NCBI GenBank assembly: GCA_025666215.1
Contig: CP102593.1
Span: forward strand, 5,250,064 to 5,314,063
From: Xanthomonas campestris pv. phormiicola
Lineage (GTDB): Bacteria; Pseudomonadota; Gammaproteobacteria; Xanthomonadales; Xanthomonadaceae
Direction: 5' to 3'
DNA length: 64,000 nucleotides
Translations under genes and position numbers: made by a program
The notes under the pieces: generated by a model
The model's database searches: none
The model's input: the letters and a program-made list of their open reading frames with translations, nothing else
What the model was told of the DNA's origin: nothing
Part shown: in pieces, positions 1 to 8,707 of the stretch
Layout: every line of letters starts with the position of its first letter
Position numbering within the stretch: the first letter of the stretch is position 1

Positions 1-135
1 CTTGGCGCCGTCGCGTGCGACGACGGCCATGGTCGCGTCCTGGTACAGGACGGCAAAGCCCAGGCCGTCGACGAAGAAGTCGAGTCCGTCCTGCAGGCGG
101 TCGTAGAAGATCTTTGGGATGAGGTTCTTGAACAT
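1..135 (-). CDS. VOC (glyoxalase/bleomycin-resistance) family protein, N-terminal part, cut by the window edge
   Basis: Only the first 45 codons are present; the gene runs off the left edge on the minus strand. The peptide begins MFKNLIPKIFYDRLQDGLDF and continues with a segment ending LGFAVLYQDATMAVVARDGA. This matches the first beta-alpha-beta unit of small vicinal-oxygen-chelate proteins, where a hydrophobic strand is followed by the helix carrying 'L.F..DGLGF'. An AGGAA Shine-Dalgarno-like motif lies 5 nt upstream of the ATG. It follows uxuB by 40 nt on the same strand and may be the last gene of the xylan operon. Function cannot be named from so little sequence. Confidence 0.6.
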   Translation of the reverse strand, partial: MFKNLIPKIFYDRLQDGLDFFVDGLGFAVLYQDATMAVVARDGAK

Positions 136-175
136 CGGGGTTCCTGCGCTGGCGGAGGAAGGTAAGCGGCGAATG

Positions 176-1639
176 TCACATCGACGCAAGGGCTTGCCGC
201 GTGCTCCCATGGCTTCTGTCGCCCAGCGCAGCATAAACGCTTCGCATTGCCTTCACGAAACGTACATCTCCCGACAGCGGCGCAAACACGGCATTCAGCG
301 CCAGGAAGGCGTTCACGTCATGGCCCGCATCACCAGTCGCACCGCGCCCGATCCCGGTCAGCACTTCGCTCATCGGGTCCACCAGCGCCACGCCGGCGCG
401 CGCCTGCCGCCGCACGAACTGCATCCACGCTGCGATCGGCAGGCACAGACGGTCGATGCGGCGGCCGGCGGCCAGGGCATCGGCGATGGTGCCGAGCAGG
501 CGTACCGGCAGTTTCTGCGAGCCGTCCCAGGCGATCTGCGCCAGGCGGTGGGCGATGGCGGGGTTGCGGAAACGGGCGAGGATGGCGCCGGTGTAGTGCT
601 GCGGGTCGAAGCCGGGCATCGGCGTCAACGTGGGGGCGATGTCCTCGCGCATCAGGGTTTCGACGAAGGCGGCCAGTTGCGGGTGGCGCATGGCGTCGGC
701 GACGGTGTCCAGGTCGAGCAGGGAGCCCAGATACGCCAGCGCGGAGTGCGGGCCGTTGAGCAGGCGCAGCTTGGCGCGATCAAAGCCGGCGATGTCGTCG
801 CTCAGGGTGACGCCGGCGCGCTCGAAGGCGGGGCGGCCGTTGCAGAAGCGGTCTTCGATCACCCATTGGCTGTAGCGCTCGCGCTGGATCGGCCAGGCGT
901 CGTCGCAACCCAGTTGCGCGGCGACGCGCTCGCGCAGCGCGTCGTCGCTGGCCGGGGTGATGCTGTCGACCATCGAGCGCGGGAACGCGGCTTCGGTTTC
1001 GATCCAGGCGGCCAGTGCCGGGTCGATGGCGTGCGCGAACTGCAGCACGGCGCGGCGCAGCTTGCCGCCGTTGTCGGGCAGGTTGTCGCAGCTGAGCACG
1101 GTGTACGCCGCCAGGCCCAGGCGCAGGCGTTCGCGCAGGCCGGCGACGAGGTAGCCGATGGCGCTGCGCGGGGCATGCGCGGCGGCGAGATCGTGGACGA
1201 TGTCCGGATGAGCGAAGTCGAGCTGTTCGCCGGCCAGGCAGTAGCCCTTCTCGGTGACGGTGAGGGTGACCAGGCGCACCGCGGGGTCGGCCAGGCGGGC
1301 CAGGACGGCGGGTTGTTCGTCCTGCGCGCAGAGCACTTCGCGGATGGCGCCGATGATGCGCAGCTCGGGGGGTTCGTCGAGCAGGGCGAGGGTGTAGAGG
1401 CCGTCCTGCGGGCGCAGTGCGTCGCGCAGCTGCGGGCTGTGCAGGGACACGGCGCTGATCGCCCAGTCCGGTTCGTCGGCGAGCAGGTCGTCGAGGTAGA
1501 CCGCCTGGTGGGCGCGGTGGAAGGCGCCGGCGCCGAGGTGGACGATGCCGATGCGGACGCGGTCCAGCGCGTAGGTTGGGCGGGCGATGGCCGTCGGCAG
1601 GCTGGGGAGTGTGGCGGCGGTGAGGCGTGGTTCGGTCAC
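176..1639 (-). CDS. uxuB: D-mannonate oxidoreductase / mannitol dehydrogenase family (fructuronate reductase)
   Basis: About 487 aa, the usual length of the polyol-specific long-chain dehydrogenase family. A Rossmann NAD site (VHLGAGAFHRAHQA, about residues 27-40) opens the protein. The family signature SCDNLPDNG and the catalytic Lys/Asn/His block (KLRLLNGPHSALAYLG, about residue 290) follow. UxuB interconverts D-fructuronate and D-mannonate, so in a glucuronoxylan operon it would process glucuronate released by Agu67A. I chose the GTG at 1639 because upstream codons read through REP palindromes and give unconserved sequence; no strong Shine-Dalgarno is seen. A mannitol 2-dehydrogenase activity cannot be excluded, but the neighbours favour the uronate role. 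Confidence 0.85.
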   Translation of the reverse strand: MTEPRLTAATLPSLPTAIARPTYALDRVRIGIVHLGAGAFHRAHQAVYLDDLLADEPDWAISAVSLHSPQLRDALRPQDGLYTLALLDEPPELRIIGAIREVLCAQDEQPAVLARLADPAVRLVTLTVTEKGYCLAGEQLDFAHPDIVHDLAAAHAPRSAIGYLVAGLRERLRLGLAAYTVLSCDNLPDNGGKLRRAVLQFAHAIDPALAAWIETEAAFPRSMVDSITPASDDALRERVAAQLGCDDAWPIQRERYSQWVIEDRFCNGRPAFERAGVTLSDDIAGFDRAKLRLLNGPHSALAYLGSLLDLDTVADAMRHPQLAAFVETLMREDIAPTLTPMPGFDPQHYTGAILARFRNPAIAHRLAQIAWDGSQKLPVRLLGTIADALAAGRRIDRLCLPIAAWMQFVRRQARAGVALVDPMSEVLTGIGRGATGDAGHDVNAFLALNAVFAPLSGDVRFVKAMRSVYAALGDRSHGSTRQALASM

Positions 1640-1691
1640 GGGCAGTCCATGAGGGGGATTTTTTTCGGTCTGAGACTTGGTCGGCAGGGCT

Positions 1692-1777
1692 GTCGGGACT
1701 GAAGTCCCTCCCACAATGGAGCTGAGGCGAGCGGGGGTTGGGCCGGTGAGGCGGTCGCGGCTGAAGCCGCTCCCACA
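1692..1777. repeat. REP doublet in the GH3-uxuB gap
   Basis: Two 24-nt palindromic units, at 1692-1715 (GTCGGGACTGAAGTCCCTCC...) and 1754-1777 (GTCGCGGCTGAAGCCGCTCC...), lie in the 198-nt gap between GH3 and uxuB. Each can fold into a hairpin with a GGGACT/AGTCCC-type stem. The reverse complements start with GTGG, as RAYT-associated REPs do. They sit inside an otherwise tightly packed operon and may affect mRNA stability or uxuB expression. Confidence 0.8.
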
Positions 1778-1837
1778 GGGATCGCGGGGGTCCGGTTCGG
1801 TGGTGCGAGCGGTGACGGCTCGCACCACCGATTGCGG

Positions 1838-4582
1838 TCACGGCCGCGGCTTTGCTTCCGCCGTGGGCGACGGCTGCACGCTGAAGCGCTGGCGGGCGCG
1901 CACGTCGCTGCTGGAGGCGCCGACCTGCAGTTCGTAGTCGCCCGGGTCCACCACGTAGGCCTTGCGCGCTTCGTCGTAGCTGCGCAGGTCGGTCTGCGGG
2001 GAGATGGCAAAACTTACTTCGCGGGTTTCGCCGGGCTGCAGGGCGATGCGCTGGAAGCCGCGCAGTTCCTTGCTCGCGCGTTCGCGCTTCGGCGCCAGCG
2101 GGTGCAGGTACAGCTGCACCACTTCGTCGCCGGCGCGCTGGCCGGTGTTCTTCACCTTGAGCGTGGCGTGCAGGCTGCCGTCGGCTGCCAGCTTGCTGCG
2201 GTCCAGGCACAGGTCGGAATAGGCGAACTGGGTGTACGACAGGCCGTGCCCGAACGGGTACAGCGCGGTGCCGGCGAAGTAGCGGTAGGTGCGGCCGCGC
2301 ATGGCGTAGTCGTCGAACGCGGGCAGCTTTTCGCTCTCCTTGTAGAACGTGACCGGCAGGCGGCCGCCGGGGTTGGCGTCGCCGAACAGCACGTCGGCCA
2401 CGGCGCTGCCGCCGCGCTGGCCGGGGTACCAGGCCAGCAGGATCGCCGGCACGTGCTGCTGCGCCCAGTCGATGGCCAGTGCCGAGCCGGTGGTCAGCAC
2501 CGCCACCACCGGTTTGCCGGTGCCCTGCAGCGCTTCGAGCAGCTCGCGCTGCGGCTTGGGCAGGCGCAGGTCGGTGCGGTCGCCGCCGGCGAAGCCGGGA
2601 TAGTCGACCTTCATCTCCTCGCCTTCCACGTCGCCGGTGAGGCCGCCGACGAACACCACCACGTCGGCGTGGCGCGCCGCGTCCAGCGCGTCCTGCAGCG
2701 GCGGCTTGGCGCCGGGCTGGCGCCAGGCCAGGCGCACGCCGGCGTCGCGCTCGCCTTCGTAGTACTCCAGGCGCAGGTCGTAGCTGCGGCCGGCTTCCAG
2801 GCGCACATCGACGCCGTCGGCGTGCAGGCGGTCGCTGGCGCTCCAGCGGTCGATCAGGCGCTTGCCGTCCAGGTAAAGCCGCACGCCGTCGTCGGCCGCG
2901 GTTTCCAGGTGGTAGGTGCCGGTGGCCGGCGGCACCAGCTTGCCGCTCCAGCGGATGCTGAAGTTGTCGGCCGGGATGGCCTGGTCCGGGCCGGCTTCGC
3001 CGCGCGCGAGCAGGTTGTCGGTGGGCGAGCCGCGGTCCCACTTGAAGCCGATCTGCGCATCGGTGCGCACCAGCGCCGGGGAGCCGGACAGGTCGCGGTT
3101 GCGGAAGTATTCGCCGCGCAGGCCGCGCTCGGGCGAATCGGCCGACGGACGCAGGTACTGCGGCTCGATCAGCGGCGTGGCGGCGGGATCGTCGCGGCCT
3201 TCGACCAGGTCGGCGCCGCGCGCGTACAGCACTTCGGCGTCGGGCGCGGCGGCGCGGATGCCCTGCAGCACGGTGGCCGGCGCGGCCGGCGTGCCGTAGT
3301 AGTTGCCGAGCAGGGCCATGGTGTCGTCGGCGGTGGGGCCGATCACGGCGATGCGCTTGATCTTCGCCCGCGACAGCGGCAGCACGCCGTCGTTCTTCAG
3401 CAGCACCAGCGATTCGCGCGCGGTGCGCCGCGCCAGCGCGTCGTGTTCGGGCGACTGGTTGGCCGAGATCGGAATCTGCGCCCAGGGCAGCTTGTCCGGC
3501 GGGTCGAACATGCCCAGGCGCATGCGCGAATACAGCAGCTTCTGCAGCGCCTTGTCGACTTCGGCTTCGCTGATCAGGCCCTTGCGCACGGCGGCGGGCA
3601 GCGTGGAGTACTCCTCGCCGCATTCCAGCTCGGTGCCGTGCTTTACCGCCAGCGCGGCGGCTTCCTCGCGGGTGGCGACGATCTTGTGGTTCTTCCAGAT
3701 GTCCACGATCGCCCAGCAGTCGGACACCACGTAGCCGTCGAAGCCCCAGCTGTCGCGCAGCACGTCGCGCAGCAGGAACTTGCTGGCGCTGGCCGATTCG
3801 CCGAACACGCGGTTGTAGGCGCCCATCACCGCATCCACCTTCCCTTCCTTGACCAGCGCTTCGAACGCCGGCAGGTAGGTCTCGTAGAGATCGCGCTGCG
3901 ACGGGTGCGCGTCGAAGTGGTGACGGTCGGCCTCCGGGCCGCTGTGCACGGCGAAGTGCTTGGCGGTGGCGTCGAGCTTGCGATAGGCCTCGCCTTGCGC
4001 GTTCTTCGGCACATCCGCGCCCTCGCCCTGCAAACCCTGCACGAAGGTCACGCCCATGCGCGCGGTGAGGAACGGATCCTCGCCGTAGGTTTCCTGGCCA
4101 CGGCCCCAGCGCGGGTCGCGGAAGATGTTGATGTTCGGCGACCAGAACGTGAGGCCCTGGTAGCGCCCGTGCTGGTCGTGGCGCAGGGCTTCGTGGTGCT
4201 TGGCGCGCGCCTCGTCGCTGATCGCGGTGGAGACGTCGTGCATCAGCGGCAGGTCGAAGGTGGCCGCCATGCCGATCGCCTGCGGGAACACGGTGGCGCC
4301 GCCGGCGCGGGCCACGCCGTGCAGCGCCTCGTTCCACCAGTCGTAGGCGGGCACGCCCAGGCGCGGGATCGCCGGCGCGGCGTTCTGCATCTGGGCGGCT
4401 TTTTCCTCCAGCGTCATCCGCGACACCAGGTCGGCGGCGCGCTGCTCGAAGCTGCGCTGGGTGTCCAGGTACGGCGGGGGCGCTTCGGCGGCAGGCGCCG
4501 CGTACGGCGCGATGGCCAGCAGCAGCGCCAGCGTCGCGACGCGGCGGCCATGTCCTTGGTACGGCGCAGTCTCGGTGTGCAT
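1838..4582 (-). CDS. GH3 beta-xylosidase/beta-glucosidase with inserted PA14 domain
   Basis: 914 aa with an N-terminal signal peptide (hydrophobic stretch about residues 15-30 ending in Ala-x-Ala). A GH3 N-terminal TIM barrel contains the nucleophile motif GYVVSDCWA, with Asp near residue 288, and the KHFAVHSGPE substrate-binding signature. The GH3 C-terminal domain is interrupted by a PA14 lectin-like insert (about residues 480-610, RGEYFRNRDLSG to VRLAWRQPG). A fibronectin-III-like tail ends the protein. Such enzymes are exported exo-glycosidases that trim xylose from xylo-oligosaccharides. The start lies 3 nt after the GH43 stop, so translation is probably coupled. Glucosidase versus xylosidase specificity cannot be read directly; the locus favours xylosidase. 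Confidence 0.9.
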   Translation of the reverse strand: MHTETAPYQGHGRRVATLALLLAIAPYAAPAAEAPPPYLDTQRSFEQRAADLVSRMTLEEKAAQMQNAAPAIPRLGVPAYDWWNEALHGVARAGGATVFPQAIGMAATFDLPLMHDVSTAISDEARAKHHEALRHDQHGRYQGLTFWSPNINIFRDPRWGRGQETYGEDPFLTARMGVTFVQGLQGEGADVPKNAQGEAYRKLDATAKHFAVHSGPEADRHHFDAHPSQRDLYETYLPAFEALVKEGKVDAVMGAYNRVFGESASASKFLLRDVLRDSWGFDGYVVSDCWAIVDIWKNHKIVATREEAAALAVKHGTELECGEEYSTLPAAVRKGLISEAEVDKALQKLLYSRMRLGMFDPPDKLPWAQIPISANQSPEHDALARRTARESLVLLKNDGVLPLSRAKIKRIAVIGPTADDTMALLGNYYGTPAAPATVLQGIRAAAPDAEVLYARGADLVEGRDDPAATPLIEPQYLRPSADSPERGLRGEYFRNRDLSGSPALVRTDAQIGFKWDRGSPTDNLLARGEAGPDQAIPADNFSIRWSGKLVPPATGTYHLETAADDGVRLYLDGKRLIDRWSASDRLHADGVDVRLEAGRSYDLRLEYYEGERDAGVRLAWRQPGAKPPLQDALDAARHADVVVFVGGLTGDVEGEEMKVDYPGFAGGDRTDLRLPKPQRELLEALQGTGKPVVAVLTTGSALAIDWAQQHVPAILLAWYPGQRGGSAVADVLFGDANPGGRLPVTFYKESEKLPAFDDYAMRGRTYRYFAGTALYPFGHGLSYTQFAYSDLCLDRSKLAADGSLHATLKVKNTGQRAGDEVVQLYLHPLAPKRERASKELRGFQRIALQPGETREVSFAISPQTDLRSYDEARKAYVVDPGDYELQVGASSSDVRARQRFSVQPSPTAEAKPRP

Positions 4583-4585
4583 TGG

Positions 4586-6298
4586 CTACTCCTTGCTGGA
4601 TCGATCCGGTTCGCGGCGGGCGTACGGCCCGAGGGTGGTGCCGGTGAAACCGCCGGCCACGGCGGTGCTGAGCATCGCCGCATCGTCGTCGCGGCGCAGC
4701 CACTGCCAGTCCTGGCCATCGGCGGCGAAGGCGAAGGCATAGCGGCCGCCGTCGCCGGCGATCTTCAGGCGCAGCGCGCCCTTGGCATCGACCGTCCTGC
4801 GCGCGACGGTGCTGGTGCGCTTGCCGTCGCGCTTGTCGAGGAACACTTCGGCGCGTGCGCCGCGGCGACGCACGCCGAGCACGTACCAGGCGTCGGCATT
4901 CTGGAATGCGGCCAGGCCGGCGACCAGGCCCGGCCGCGCCGGTATCTGCACGGCGGCGCTGGCGTCGAAGCGCGTGTGCTGCTGCCGGTAGCCCAGAAAC
5001 GCGGGATTGCCGCTGCCGTCCAGGCCTTGCGTGCCGGGTTGCAGGGTCAGCCAGCCCGGATGGGCGCGCAGGTCGAGCCATTCGCGCTTTGGCGTGCGCA
5101 ACAGCAGCCAGCGGCGGTCGCGTTGCCGCGCGTCGAAGCCGTCGCGCCAGGTGAAGTTGCCGCTCAGCGGCGCGGCATCGGCATCGGCGCGTAGTCCGGC
5201 CGGCCCCGGCGCGACATAGGGAATCGGCTGCCCGGCGGGCAGGATCGACGGCCAGCCGTCGTGCCAGCTCACCGGCAGCAGGAAGGTCTCGCGGCCGGTG
5301 TTGTAGCGGTGCTGCGCATACGGGCGGCTGGCCAGGAACAGCGCCCACCACTGCCCGTCGGGGCCTTCGACCAGATCGGCATGGCCGGCGTTGCTGATCG
5401 GATTGGCGCGCTCGGCGGGCAGGTCGCGCTGGGTCAGGATCGGGTTGTGCGGCGCCGGCAAATACGGTCCCCATGGCGTGCGGCTGCGCAGCGCCACCTG
5501 CGAATGCTGCGCGCCGGTGCCGCCTTCGGCGCAGGACAGCAGGTACCAGCCGTCGCGCTTGTACAGGTGCGGGCCTTCGATCCAGATCGGCTTGCTGGCC
5601 AGATCCACGCCGCCGTTGACCAGCACCTGGCGCGGGCCGACCGGCTGCATCCGTGCCAGGTCGAAGCGCTGCATCCAGATCGCGCGGTGCCCTTCGTACA
5701 GCGGCGCGCCCTGCGGCGGTCCGTTGTTGAGCAGGTAAGCGGTGCCGTCGTCGTCGAAGAACAGCGACGGGTCGATGCCGTCGATGTCCGGCAACCAGTG
5801 CAGCGGCGACCATGGCCCGGCCGGATCGTCGGCGCTGGCGATGAAGTTGCCGCCGCTGTCGACCGCGGTACCGACTACGTAGAAACGGCCGTCATGGTAC
5901 GCGATGCTGGCGGCGAACATGCCGCGCGACACATGCAGGCCGTCGTAGTCCAGTTGCCCGGCGCGTTCGACCACGTTGCCGACCTGCCGCCAGTGCACCA
6001 GGTCGCGGCTCTCGAACACCGGCAGCGCCGGGAAATAGGCGAAGGTGGAAGTGACCAGGTAGTAGCGGTCGCCGGCGCGCACGACGCTGGGATCGGGATA
6101 GAAGCCAGCCAGCACCGGATTGCGGTAGTGGCCGGGCGGCAGCGGCGTGGCGAACACCGCATCGTCGCCGCGGTATTCGAACCAATCGAATTCGGCAATG
6201 TCGGCGGCCCGCCCGCGCTGCGCCGATGCCGTCTGCATCGCCACGCCACCCAGCAGCACCCACAGCAATGCGCGTCCCCAGCGCATGCGCCTCACCAT
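4586..6298 (-). CDS. GH43 beta-xylosidase / alpha-L-arabinofuranosidase
   Basis: About 570 aa with a signal peptide (ALLWVLLGGVAMQTASA). The five-bladed propeller carries the three expected GH43 acids: general base in FYPDPSVV (about residue 70), pKa modulator in DGIDPSLFFDDDG (about 178) and general acid in IEGPHLYK (about 241). A C-terminal beta-sandwich (GH43_C-like) covers about residues 385-565. It would release xylose or arabinose from xylo-oligosaccharides in the periplasm. The ATG at 6298 overlaps the stop of the preceding ManD fragment by 7 nt; a GTG at 6304 and an ATG at 6286, just after a GGTGAGG motif, are alternatives. It lies directly upstream of GH3 in the same operon. Confidence 0.9.
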   Translation of the reverse strand: MVRRMRWGRALLWVLLGGVAMQTASAQRGRAADIAEFDWFEYRGDDAVFATPLPPGHYRNPVLAGFYPDPSVVRAGDRYYLVTSTFAYFPALPVFESRDLVHWRQVGNVVERAGQLDYDGLHVSRGMFAASIAYHDGRFYVVGTAVDSGGNFIASADDPAGPWSPLHWLPDIDGIDPSLFFDDDGTAYLLNNGPPQGAPLYEGHRAIWMQRFDLARMQPVGPRQVLVNGGVDLASKPIWIEGPHLYKRDGWYLLSCAEGGTGAQHSQVALRSRTPWGPYLPAPHNPILTQRDLPAERANPISNAGHADLVEGPDGQWWALFLASRPYAQHRYNTGRETFLLPVSWHDGWPSILPAGQPIPYVAPGPAGLRADADAAPLSGNFTWRDGFDARQRDRRWLLLRTPKREWLDLRAHPGWLTLQPGTQGLDGSGNPAFLGYRQQHTRFDASAAVQIPARPGLVAGLAAFQNADAWYVLGVRRRGARAEVFLDKRDGKRTSTVARRTVDAKGALRLKIAGDGGRYAFAFAADGQDWQWLRRDDDAAMLSTAVAGGFTGTTLGPYARREPDRSSKE

Positions 6299-6705
6299 TG
6301 CCACATCGCGCCGTCTTCCAGCCGCGCCACCGGCAGCTGCTGGGGCGCGTAGGAATAGCGTGCGGCCGGGGCTTCGTCGATGTCCACGTCATGCCCGGGC
6401 GTCTCGCCGCAATGCGGGCGGCCGGCCTGGAAGGTGTAGTCGTGCGGGAGCACCGCCTTGGCCTCGTCGGAATGGAACAGGTATTCCTGGATGCCGACGT
6501 TGGGCACCCAGGTGTCGAAGTGCAGCGCCGCGCCCATGCACACCGGCGACAGGTCGGTGGCGCCGTGGAAGCCGCTACGCAGCTGGTGCAGCGCGGCGAA
6601 GTCGGCCAGCCGGCGCAGGTGAGTGACGACGCCCCGTGTCTCGACGATCTCGCGGTCGCGGGCCGAGCCTTGGGCGCAAGCAGCGCCATCGGAAGTCTGG
6701 GTCAT
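6292..6705 (-). pseudogene. C-terminal fragment of a ManD/RspA-type mannonate dehydratase
   Basis: The 137-codon frame starts MTQTSDGAACAQGS and then matches the C-terminal third of the roughly 400-aa ManD (starvation-sensing RspA) enolase-superfamily enzymes: THLRRLADFAALHQLR, GFHGATDLSPVCMGAALHFD, WVPNVGIQEYLFH, and the terminal DIDEAPAARYSY with ending DGAMWQW. The N-terminal capping domain and the barrel strands carrying the metal ligands and catalytic base are absent, so it should be inactive. Its ATG is 10 nt downstream of the esterase stop and its own stop overlaps the GH43 start, so translation may still pass through it. It is most simply an internal-deletion scar in the operon. A small functional protein is unlikely but not excluded. 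Confidence 0.75.
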
Positions 6706-6715
6706 CGCGGATCGC

Positions 6716-8707
6716 TCACGGGGAAGAAGCCGCAGCCGCACGGGCCGCGGACGGGAGGGAAAGTTCGAACGGACCGGCCGGCAGCCCGGCGCGATCGAAC
6801 AGGGTGCACACCGGGCTGTCGGCCCAGCAGTAGCGCACGCGGGTAGGCGCCGCGCCGGCAGGCACCGGCAGGCGCACGCTGCGGTCCTGCAGTTCGGCCT
6901 GCGCATAGCGGCAACTGCCGGATGCCGCGCCGCACAGTTCGAACCCGATCGGTGCATCCGCGCCATAGGCCTGCAATGCGCCATCGACGTCGTCGAAATC
7001 GACCACCAGCGCCGCGCCGTCGCGACGCAGCGCATGCGCCACCGGCCCGGACGCCGCCAACGCCTCGCCATAGACCACGTGCCGCGCCGCGCGCGCCAGG
7101 CGCCGGCCGAGTTCCTGCTTGTTGGCCGGATGGATGTCGTAGCGGTCGCCGATGTCGATCGCCACCGCCAGGCCGGCATGCGGATCGGCGGCGACGAAGC
7201 GCCGTTGCGCCTCGCGCAGCTGCGCCCAGCCGCTGTCGCCAGGGTGGGTGGGCGGCGCGCCGTAGTTGGCCAACTGCACCAGCAGCAGTGGCAGTTGCGC
7301 GCCGAAGCGCTGCCGCCAGTCGCGCTGCCAGGCGTCGAGCAACGCCGGATAGCCGGCCGCAGCGCCGGTGTTGGATTCGCCCTGGTACCACAGCACCCCG
7401 CGCAGGCCGAGGTGGCCGAGCGGCGCGATCATGCCGTTGTACAGCGTGGTCAGGCCCGCGGCCGAGGACCACGGCGCGCGCGGCGGCGTGCCCAGCTGCG
7501 GCGGCACGATGCGGTATTGCCAGCCGGCCAGCGCCACCCGGCTGCCGTCGCCCAGTTGCAGCTGCTGCGCCTGCGCATCGCCGAGCAGGCCGCCGCGGCG
7601 GTAGCTGTTGTACACGTTGACCACCACGGTGTTCCTGCCCGCATGCAGCACGCCGCGCGGCAGGCGGTAGCTGCGCGGCTGGTCGGCGCCGTAGCTGCTG
7701 CCCACCGCCCGGCCGTTGACCCAGGTCTGGTCGAGTTCGTCCACCGGCCCCAGCGCCAGCGTCGCCTGCTGCCTGGCCTGTTCGGCGCTCAGCGTGACCG
7801 TGCTGCGGTACCAGACCATGCCGTTGAAATTGACCAGCTGCGGCACGCCCCAGTCGTCCCAGGCGCCCAGCGCCGCCGGTGCGGCGCGCCAGCCGCCGCC
7901 GGCATCGTCCGGTTGCCACGGCGCGCCGGCGCCATGCGCACGCCACCACGCTTCCCACAACGTGCCCCAGCGTGGCGCCGCCTGTTGCGGATCGGTGGCG
8001 TAGCGCGCCAGCACGTCCAGCGCCGGCGCGTTGCCGTCCACCTTGCGCAGGGCCGCATCGCCGATCCACGCCTGCATCTGCGAACCGCCCCAGGACGCGT
8101 TGATCAGCCCCATCGGCACGTCCACGGTCTTGCGCAGTTCGCGGGCGAAGTAATAGCAGGCGGCGGAAAATTCGCCGACCGTCTCCGGCGTGGTCGGCTG
8201 CCAGGCGGCCACGCCACCGAACTGCGCCTGCGGGGTCGGGCTGGACTGCGCCGGCACCTTGAACATGCGGATCGCCGGCTGCTGCGCATCGGCGATCTCG
8301 CTGCGCGTATCCAGCGTGCGCTGCACCGGCAGTTCCATGTTCGACTGGCCCGAGCACAGCCACACGTCGCCGAGCAGCACGTCGGCGGCGCGCTGCACGC
8401 GGCCGTGCGCGGTGCTGGCCTGCAAGACGTACGGCCCGCCGGCGGGCAACGGCGCCAGCTGCGCCTGCCAGCGGCCCTGGCGGTCGGCGCGCGCCTGCGC
8501 GCGCTGCTGCGCCAGCTGCACGGTCACCGTCTCGCCGGCCGCGGCCTGGCCCCAGACGCGGATCGGCGCATCGCGCTGCAGCACCGCGTGGTCCTGAAAC
8601 AACGCATTCAACAACAGTGCGTCGTCGGCATGCGCGAACGCGGGCACGCACAGCGCCGCCAGCAGCAGGCGGCGGGCGATGCGAACAGCGGAACGGTGCG
8701 GCGTCAT
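6716..8707 (-). CDS. SGNH-type sialate O-acetylesterase family protein, probable acetylxylan esterase
   Basis: 663 aa with signal peptide (IARRLLLAALCVPAFAHA). SGNH-hydrolase blocks are visible: CSGQSNMELPV with the nucleophilic Ser near residue 120, LWYQGESNTG near 437, and the Asp/His pair in DIGDRYDIHPANK near 520. A galactose-binding-like insert (about residues 260-390, YRSTVTLS... RNTVVVNVYN) is typical of the SIAE family. In xylan loci such proteins de-acetylate xylan or xylo-oligosaccharides rather than sialic acid; that assignment is inferred from context. Its ATG overlaps the agu67A stop by 4 nt (ATGA), so the two are translationally coupled. Confidence 0.88.
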   Translation of the reverse strand: MTPHRSAVRIARRLLLAALCVPAFAHADDALLLNALFQDHAVLQRDAPIRVWGQAAAGETVTVQLAQQRAQARADRQGRWQAQLAPLPAGGPYVLQASTAHGRVQRAADVLLGDVWLCSGQSNMELPVQRTLDTRSEIADAQQPAIRMFKVPAQSSPTPQAQFGGVAAWQPTTPETVGEFSAACYYFARELRKTVDVPMGLINASWGGSQMQAWIGDAALRKVDGNAPALDVLARYATDPQQAAPRWGTLWEAWWRAHGAGAPWQPDDAGGGWRAAPAALGAWDDWGVPQLVNFNGMVWYRSTVTLSAEQARQQATLALGPVDELDQTWVNGRAVGSSYGADQPRSYRLPRGVLHAGRNTVVVNVYNSYRRGGLLGDAQAQQLQLGDGSRVALAGWQYRIVPPQLGTPPRAPWSSAAGLTTLYNGMIAPLGHLGLRGVLWYQGESNTGAAAGYPALLDAWQRDWRQRFGAQLPLLLVQLANYGAPPTHPGDSGWAQLREAQRRFVAADPHAGLAVAIDIGDRYDIHPANKQELGRRLARAARHVVYGEALAASGPVAHALRRDGAALVVDFDDVDGALQAYGADAPIGFELCGAASGSCRYAQAELQDRSVRLPVPAGAAPTRVRYCWADSPVCTLFDRAGLPAGPFELSLPSAARAAAASSP

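Noticed and set aside
1832..5194. Long plus-strand open frame (1120 codons)
   Set aside because: Antisense to GH43/GH3, which have clear catalytic motifs; no recognisable domain.
780..5813. Very long minus-strand open frame (1677 codons)
   Set aside because: Arg/Ala/Pro-rich composition; it covers the GH3, GH43 and uxuB genes in a different frame and is a high-GC shadow.
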